16,650 bases of DNA, taken from J095 sp964407935. GTDB taxonomy: Bacteria > Chloroflexota > Anaerolineae > 4572-78 > J111. The stretch's first letter is position 1. Each line of letters starts with the position of its first letter. Made by a program: the position numbers and the translations under genes. Positions 12,893-16,650 of this stretch are shown piece after piece. The stretch is from positions 1-16,650 of the forward strand of contig CAYOXS010000106.1 of the NCBI GenBank assembly GCA_964407935.1, read 5' to 3'. Under the pieces are notes generated by a model that was not told the DNA's origin, ran no database searches, and saw only the letters and a list, made by a program, of their open reading frames with translations.

Positions 12893-13020
12893 TGTCATTC
12901 TGCGGAGCGTAGCGACGAGGAATCTTCCGAAAAGGTCTCAGCAAGCGGCCTGCCGGGGAGACTCTCACCTGCACTGCGCGCAGGCGCAAGTGTCGCTCCC
13001 TGCGGTCGCTCAGAGTGACA
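12893..13020 (+). repeat. Palindromic dispersed repeat element B (MITE/REP-like)
   Basis: The left end TGTCATTCTG (12893-12902) is mirrored on the other strand by TGTCACTCTG (13011-13020). Inside each end lies a GGAGCG word (12904-12909 left; minus strand near 13003-13008 right). GGAGACTC (12957-12964) is shared with element A and with the terminator at 1917-1955. An inner stem CCTGC/GCAGG is also present. It occupies the gap between the converging acyltransferase and feoC genes and could serve both as a transcription end. No coding potential is seen. Confidence 0.65.
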
Positions 13021-13034
13021 TGTGAGATCGATTT

Positions 13035-13349
13035 TTAGCCGCAGCGATGGCAGCCCTTTGCCGGCGGGGCTGGTTTGGGCGATTCGGGCTGCACATTGAG
13101 CGAGTAGGTGCGGGGCATGGTCAGCACAAAGGGGCAGCTTTGCGGGCCGGGGCAACTGCTGGCGCAACTGCTGCACGCCGCATGCGGCTCGGCCGGGGCC
13201 AGGTCATCGGCTTTGAGCCGCCCCTTGCGCACCCAAAATTCAATCATGCCGTCCAACGCGCTGCGGTCGATACCCAACTGCCGGGCCAGTTCGTTTAAAT
13301 TGATCGCGCCTTTGGCGGTTTTGACTTCGTGAAGTACTTGTTGCAGCAT
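13035..13349 (-). CDS. feoC: FeoC-like winged-helix protein with cysteine cluster
   Basis: A 104-residue FeoC-like protein. Residues 1-50 (MLQQVLHEVKTAKGAINLNE, then LARQLGIDRSALDGMIEFWVRKGRL) form the FeoC winged helix. CSSCASSCPGPQSC supplies Cys59, 62, 66 and 72, a spacing like that of FeoC Fe-S sites, and the C-terminus ends CHRCG (Cys100, Cys103). FeoC is thought to sense iron or oxygen, or to tune FeoB stability. The start at 13349 lies 5 nt past the feoB stop with AGGA upstream; an in-frame extension inside feoB is rejected. It is last in the feo operon. Confidence 0.85.
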   Translation of the reverse strand: MLQQVLHEVKTAKGAINLNELARQLGIDRSALDGMIEFWVRKGRLKADDLAPAEPHAACSSCASSCPGPQSCPFVLTMPRTYSLNVQPESPKPAPPAKGCHRCG

Positions 13350-13354
13350 GCTGG

Positions 13355-15073
13355 TTATCCTATCAGGTATTTTCCGCCCTGAAACACAATAAACGCGACC
13401 AGCCAGGCTACCCCAAACTGGCCAAAAATACTCACCCACATCCACTTTGTGCCGAGTTCCTGGCGCATGGCCGCCACCGTGACCATGCAGGGGGTGTAAA
13501 GCAGCACAAACACCATAAACGCCAGGGCCGCCAGCGCGCCGTAACCGCCGCTGTTTGCGTCAAAATTGGTCCGAATGGCGGCCATCAGATCGGTTGGGGC
13601 GCTGGCGTCTGCGGCGTCAAACAGGTTGAGGCCAAAAATCAGCGGCACCGCTTTGAGCGTATCCAGCGTGGCCTGGCCAAAACTGGTGATAATACCAACA
13701 ACATCCTCAACAAAGGTGGTGGGGGCGGCGCTGTCTGCGCCGTCATCGATGTTGTATACCTGGGCCGTGGTGCTGACCACCACTTCTTTGGCTACAAAAC
13801 CGGAGAGCAGCGCGCCGCTGCTTTCCCACGTGCCAAAACCGAGCGGCGCAAACACGGGGGCCATCGCCCCGGCCACCAGCCCAAAAGCGCTGTCGCTGAC
13901 CGGGGTGTTGGCAAATTCGCCGCGGCCCTGAACGGGCATCGCCATGAGAAACCAGATGACGATGCTGGTAATCAAAATGATGCTCCAGGCGTTTTTGACA
14001 AAGGCCGAGGTTCGTTCCCACACGTAAAACCACACAGTTTTGAGGTTGGGCCGGCGGTAGGGCGGCATTTCGATGAGAAAGGCGGTTTCCTCGCCGGTTT
14101 TGAACAGCGTGCGCTTTAAAACCAGCCCCAGCCCAATGGCCACGCCGATGCCCAGCAGATACAGGCTAAAGACCACCACGCCGATATTCTGCGGGAAAAA
14201 GATAGTGGCAAACAGCACGTACACCGGCAGCCGCGCCCCGCAGCTCATAAATGGCACCAGCAGCCCGGTTAAAATACGGTCCCGCTCGTTGTCGAGGGTG
14301 CGGGTGGCGTACAGCCCCGGCACCGAACAGCCAAAACCAACCACCATCGGCAAAAAGCTTTTGCCGTGCAGCCCAATTTTCTGCATCACCCGGTCCATCA
14401 CAAAGGCGGCGCGGGCCATGTAGCCGGAGTCTTCCAGCACGGCCAGCGCCACATACAGCGACATCAGCACCGGCACAAACACCAGCACCCCGCCCACCCC
14501 GGCGATAACGCCATCCACCACCAGGCTTTCCAGCCACGTACCGCCCAGCCCCAGCAGCGACAGCAGCGCCACCGCCCAGTTTGTAATTGGCCCGCTGATC
14601 ACGCCATCAACCCAATCAATGTACGGTGTGGCAATATCGGTGGTGATTTTGAACACCACCCACATCAGCGCCAAAAAGATGGGGATGCCCAGCCAGCGGT
14701 GAGTCGCAATCCGGTCAATCCGGTCCGACAGGTTGGCCGGGGCGGTGGCCGGCCGGGTGAGCACCTGCCGCACCACCTGATTCACAAACGAGTAGCGCTG
14801 GTCGGCCAGCACAATTTCAACATCTTCGCCATAGGCAGCGGTGAGCCGGGCCAGGCTGCTTTCCAGAGTGGGGATGACTTTGGCCCCGCCGCACACGGCC
14901 CGAACCTCGGTGAGCAAGGCTTCGTCCTGCTCCAAAAGCTGAATAGCCAGCCAGCGCGGCGGGTAGTTTTGCCCCAGCGCCGGCACTTGCTGGATAGCCG
15001 CCGTGAGCCGCTTGATTTCGGCTTCGACGGTGCGGTTGTAATCAACGCGAAATCGCATACCAGTCACCGTCAT
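13355..15073 (-). CDS. feoB: FeoB permease half: GDI-like linker plus membrane transport domain
   Basis: A 572-residue protein covering the FeoB region after the G domain. Residues 1-115 resemble the helical GDI/linker part (RVDYNRTVEAEIKRL, 9-23). From about 128 on there are many membrane helices, with the two FeoB gate regions: GFGCSVPG (246-253) with ATRTL, PFMSCGARLPVY (274-285), and GFVAKEVVVST (425-435). Cys249 and Cys278 are the conserved Cys positions. It imports Fe2+ across the inner membrane. Here the GTPase domain is a separate gene; the two overlap as ATGA (15070-15073) in different frames. The combined length, 761 residues, equals a normal one-piece FeoB. Confidence 0.93.
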   Translation of the reverse strand: MTVTGMRFRVDYNRTVEAEIKRLTAAIQQVPALGQNYPPRWLAIQLLEQDEALLTEVRAVCGGAKVIPTLESSLARLTAAYGEDVEIVLADQRYSFVNQVVRQVLTRPATAPANLSDRIDRIATHRWLGIPIFLALMWVVFKITTDIATPYIDWVDGVISGPITNWAVALLSLLGLGGTWLESLVVDGVIAGVGGVLVFVPVLMSLYVALAVLEDSGYMARAAFVMDRVMQKIGLHGKSFLPMVVGFGCSVPGLYATRTLDNERDRILTGLLVPFMSCGARLPVYVLFATIFFPQNIGVVVFSLYLLGIGVAIGLGLVLKRTLFKTGEETAFLIEMPPYRRPNLKTVWFYVWERTSAFVKNAWSIILITSIVIWFLMAMPVQGRGEFANTPVSDSAFGLVAGAMAPVFAPLGFGTWESSGALLSGFVAKEVVVSTTAQVYNIDDGADSAAPTTFVEDVVGIITSFGQATLDTLKAVPLIFGLNLFDAADASAPTDLMAAIRTNFDANSGGYGALAALAFMVFVLLYTPCMVTVAAMRQELGTKWMWVSIFGQFGVAWLVAFIVFQGGKYLIG

Positions 15074-15639
15074 GGGCGGGTTCCGGCCGGCTGCGGCTGT
15101 TCCACCCGCGGTGCGGCGATCAATTTGCTGTCCGGTGTCGCCGGCGGGACCGCGTTAAAAATCATGTCCTTCAACTCGGCCAGTCCTTCCTGCCGCCGGG
15201 CAGTGGTGGCCAGCACCGGCACGCCGCCCAGCAGTTTGGACATCTGGCGCAGGTCAATTTGAAACCCCCGGCTGCGGGCCACATCCATCATATTTAAAAC
15301 CAGCACCAGCGGCGCGCCGGTTTCCAGAATTTGGGTGGTCAGATACAGGTTTCGCTCCAGGTTGGCGGCATCAACCACGTTGACCACCAGCGCCGGTTTG
15401 GCTTTGACAATGAACTCGCGGGCAATCTGCTCTTCGGCGGAAAAGGCCGACAGGCTGTACGTGCCGGGCAGATCAACGACCACAAATTTTTGCTCGTTGT
15501 GCACAAAATAGCCCTCTTTTTTCTCGACGGTTTTACCGGGCCAGTTGCCCACATGCTGCCGCGAGCCGGTGAGGGCGTTGAAAATGGTGCTTTTGCCGGC
15601 GTTGGGGTTACCGGCCAGGGCAATCACAAATTCGCTCAT
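15070..15639 (-). CDS. feoB: FeoB GTPase half (stand-alone G domain)
   Basis: A 189-residue G protein equal to the cytoplasmic N-terminus of FeoB. G1 is GNPNAGKS (10-17), G2 Thr37 in NWPGKTVEK, G3 DLPG (56-59), G4 NMMD (116-119) and G5 near TTAR (145-148). The protein ends shortly after the G domain with a Pro-rich tail, where FeoB normally continues into its GDI helices. The start ATG overlaps the feoA stop by 1 nt (TGATG). GTP hydrolysis by this subunit should gate the permease half, presumably through non-covalent contact (inference). Confidence 0.93.
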   Translation of the reverse strand: MSEFVIALAGNPNAGKSTIFNALTGSRQHVGNWPGKTVEKKEGYFVHNEQKFVVVDLPGTYSLSAFSAEEQIAREFIVKAKPALVVNVVDAANLERNLYLTTQILETGAPLVLVLNMMDVARSRGFQIDLRQMSKLLGGVPVLATTARRQEGLAELKDMIFNAVPPATPDSKLIAAPRVEQPQPAGTRP

Positions 15640-15881
15640 CAGGCCAACTCCACCAAAATGGCGTGAGCCATGCCCTGTCCCAGCGCCAGCCGGGAATTAT
15701 ACACCGACACCAGCAGCGGGCCACCCTGCGCCTGCATCACTTCCAGTTCAACGCCGGGGGTCAGCCCCAGTTCGGTGAGCCGGTGGCGCAGCCGCCGCCC
15801 GGCGGTGATCGCCACCAGTTTTACCCGTTGTCCGGGCGCAATCATTGACAACGGCAGCACTCCGTCATTAGCCATTCGCAT
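15639..15881 (-). CDS. feoA: FeoA small SH3-like protein
   Basis: An 80-residue FeoA. PLSMIAPGQRVKLVAI (10-25), LRHRLTELGLTPG (31-43) and the final GMAHAILVEL match the SH3-like FeoA fold, which is needed for ferrous iron uptake by FeoB. The ATG at 15881 is chosen over the one two codons inside because GGAGG lies exactly 6 nt before it. The gene overlaps the end of the regulator by 14 nt and the feoB GTPase start by 1 nt. Confidence 0.93.
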   Translation of the reverse strand: MRMANDGVLPLSMIAPGQRVKLVAITAGRRLRHRLTELGLTPGVELEVMQAQGGPLLVSVYNSRLALGQGMAHAILVELA

Positions 15882-16593
15882 GCACAGCCTCCGTTAGAAA
15901 AGGGGATTGTTGACAATTCTGTTCCGCTTCGGGACGGATAATTACTTCGATATTGGCCGCAATTTCACCGACCACCGACAGCCGCCACCCGCCAACCGCC
16001 AGCAGCAGCGCGCCGCTGTTACTGGCTGCCACAACCTGTACCCGAGCGCCCGGCAGCAATCCCTGCTGCTGCAAAAAACCGGCCGCGGCGGCATCGATGT
16101 TGAGTTGGGCGACAGCGGCCTGCGCTCCGGCGGCCAGCATGGTTAGCGGCAGCGTAGCCGGGGCCGGCGATTCGCCGTGGCCAGCCGGGATGGGTTCGTG
16201 CTGCGGGCTGTAGCTGGGGTGCTCCAAAAAGTCGTCCAGCCGGTCGGCCAGTGAATCCGGGGTGACGTGCTCAAACCGGCAGGCAATTTCTTCGGCTTCG
16301 GCCGGCTGAAGGCCCAGCCTGTCCACAAAAAACACTTCCCACAGGCGGCGGTGGCGGATAACCCGCCGGGCCATTGCCTCGCCGCTGGCGGTGAGCTGCA
16401 CGCCTTTGTACGGTTCGTAGGTGAGCAGCTCCTTTTCGGTGAGCTTGCGGCACATCTCGTTGGCCGAAACCGGCGACACGGCCAGTTCCTGCGCCAGTTT
16501 GGGCAGCGGCACCGGCTGCGATTCCTGTTGCAGCAGGGCGATGCGCAGCAGATACATCTCAATGCTTTCGCTCATAGAATTATGGTGTCCCAT
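15868..16593 (-). CDS. DtxR/IdeR-family iron-dependent regulator with C-terminal FeoA-like domain
   Basis: A 241-residue metal-dependent repressor. The N-terminal winged helix (about 10-75: EMYLLRIALLQQ, LAVSPVSANEMCRKL, GVQLTASGEAMARRV) leads to the dimer/metal domain with His81, Glu86, and CRFEH (Cys105, Glu108, His109). Met13 aligns with DtxR Met10 and Cys105 with DtxR Cys102, the residues that mark iron-type rather than manganese-type (MntR) regulators. The DtxR His98 position appears to be Glu (Glu101). Residues about 150-225 form an SH3/FeoA-like domain. The start could be 16593 or 16575 (seventh codon); neither has a strong ribosome site. It heads the feo operon and probably represses it when iron is plentiful. 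Confidence 0.9.
   Translation of the reverse strand: MGHHNSMSESIEMYLLRIALLQQESQPVPLPKLAQELAVSPVSANEMCRKLTEKELLTYEPYKGVQLTASGEAMARRVIRHRRLWEVFFVDRLGLQPAEAEEIACRFEHVTPDSLADRLDDFLEHPSYSPQHEPIPAGHGESPAPATLPLTMLAAGAQAAVAQLNIDAAAAGFLQQQGLLPGARVQVVAASNSGALLLAVGGWRLSVVGEIAANIEVIIRPEAEQNCQQSPFLTEAVHANG
15888..15892 (-). promoter_or_regulatory. Ribosome-binding site that fixes the feoA start
   Basis: GGAGG on the minus strand, 6 nt before the ATG at 15881 and inside the end of the regulator gene. It favours this ATG over 15875. Confidence 0.75.
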
Positions 16594-16613
16594 AACAATA
16601 CTGTCTCCAAAGA

Positions 16614-16632
16614 TAAGGTAAACCTTACCAGG
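16614..16632 (-). promoter_or_regulatory. DtxR/IdeR-like operator upstream of the feo operon
   Basis: TAAGGTAAACCTTACCAGG agrees with the 19-bp DtxR/IdeR consensus TWAGGTWAGSCTWACCTWA (recalled from the literature) at 15 of 19 positions; the core TAAGGT-AA-ACCTTA is a perfect interrupted palindrome. It lies about 20 nt before the regulator's first ATG, overlapping the likely promoter. I could not assign convincing -35/-10 hexamers. Confidence 0.7.
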
Positions 16633-16650
16633 GTATCATGCCACAAAACA

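Noticed and set aside
11881..13030. CRISPR array or transposase gene within the repeat region
   Set aside because: Repeats are inverted pairs of differing length without regular spacers, and no open frame with transposase motifs exists between or inside them other than the acyltransferase.
15060..15080. feoB split as a simple frameshift or pseudogene
   Set aside because: The halves meet in a classic ATGA stop/start overlap at a domain boundary, no slippery run is present, and both halves are intact. It still deserves a read-level check.
14366..15262. Long plus-strand open frame (298 codons) across the feoB halves
   Set aside because: His/Gln/Arg-rich composition, no recognisable domain, and it spans the junction of two clear minus-strand genes; it is a shadow.

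Overview
The window looks like chromosomal DNA of a GC-rich, free-living bacterium, most likely a member of the Chloroflexota (Anaerolineae-like). This placement is inference. It rests on a Pro/Thr-rich spacer behind a lipobox, a soluble Ser/Thr kinase carrying an FHA domain, an F420-pathway gene (cofC), and dispersed TGTCATTCTG-type palindromic repeats. No ribosomal RNA, tRNA, transposase, phage gene or CRISPR array is visible. Nearly all sequence is accounted for by 19 genes, one of them cut by the left edge.

Layout. (1) 1-469 (-): N-terminal part of an L-serine dehydratase beta chain, divergent from (2) 653-1879 (+): Ser/Thr kinase with FHA domain, ending in a hairpin terminator. (3) 1964-3609 (+): a lipoprotein of the phosphodiesterase/alkaline phosphatase superfamily and cofC, joined by a 1-nt stop/start overlap. 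(4) 8905-3717 (-): six tightly packed genes that probably form one operon: a small two-CxxC protein, a sulfotransferase-like protein, a class IV PLP aminotransferase, the ribosome-assembly GTPase RsgA, an OmpR-type response regulator and its histidine kinase. (5) 9030-9554 (+) DUF456 membrane protein, convergent with 10012-9551 (-) DUF123/GIY-YIG-like protein; their stop codons share one TTAA. (6) 10501-11835 (+): tandem universal stress protein plus a stand-alone receiver-like protein, behind a leader of nearly 280 nt containing a terminator-like hairpin. (7) 12239-12871 (+): PlsC-like acyltransferase, bracketed by two palindromic repeat elements. (8) 16593-13035 (-): an iron uptake operon, DtxR-type regulator, feoA, feoB split into separate GTPase and permease genes, and feoC, with a DtxR/IdeR-like operator just upstream.

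How the genes work together. The feo operon is a self-contained ferrous iron import and control unit: the regulator has the Met and Cys ligand positions of iron-type DtxR proteins and sits next to a matching operator. The response regulator and kinase form a standard two-component pair, translated with RsgA. The sulfotransferase and aminotransferase genes overlap and resemble the two halves of a fused plant protein. The stress protein and pseudo-receiver look like a small stress-response unit whose expression may be set in the leader RNA. I found no clearly unprecedented system. The best leads are the sulfotransferase/aminotransferase pair, the USP/pseudo-receiver unit with its leader, the split FeoB, and the repeat family around the acyltransferase.
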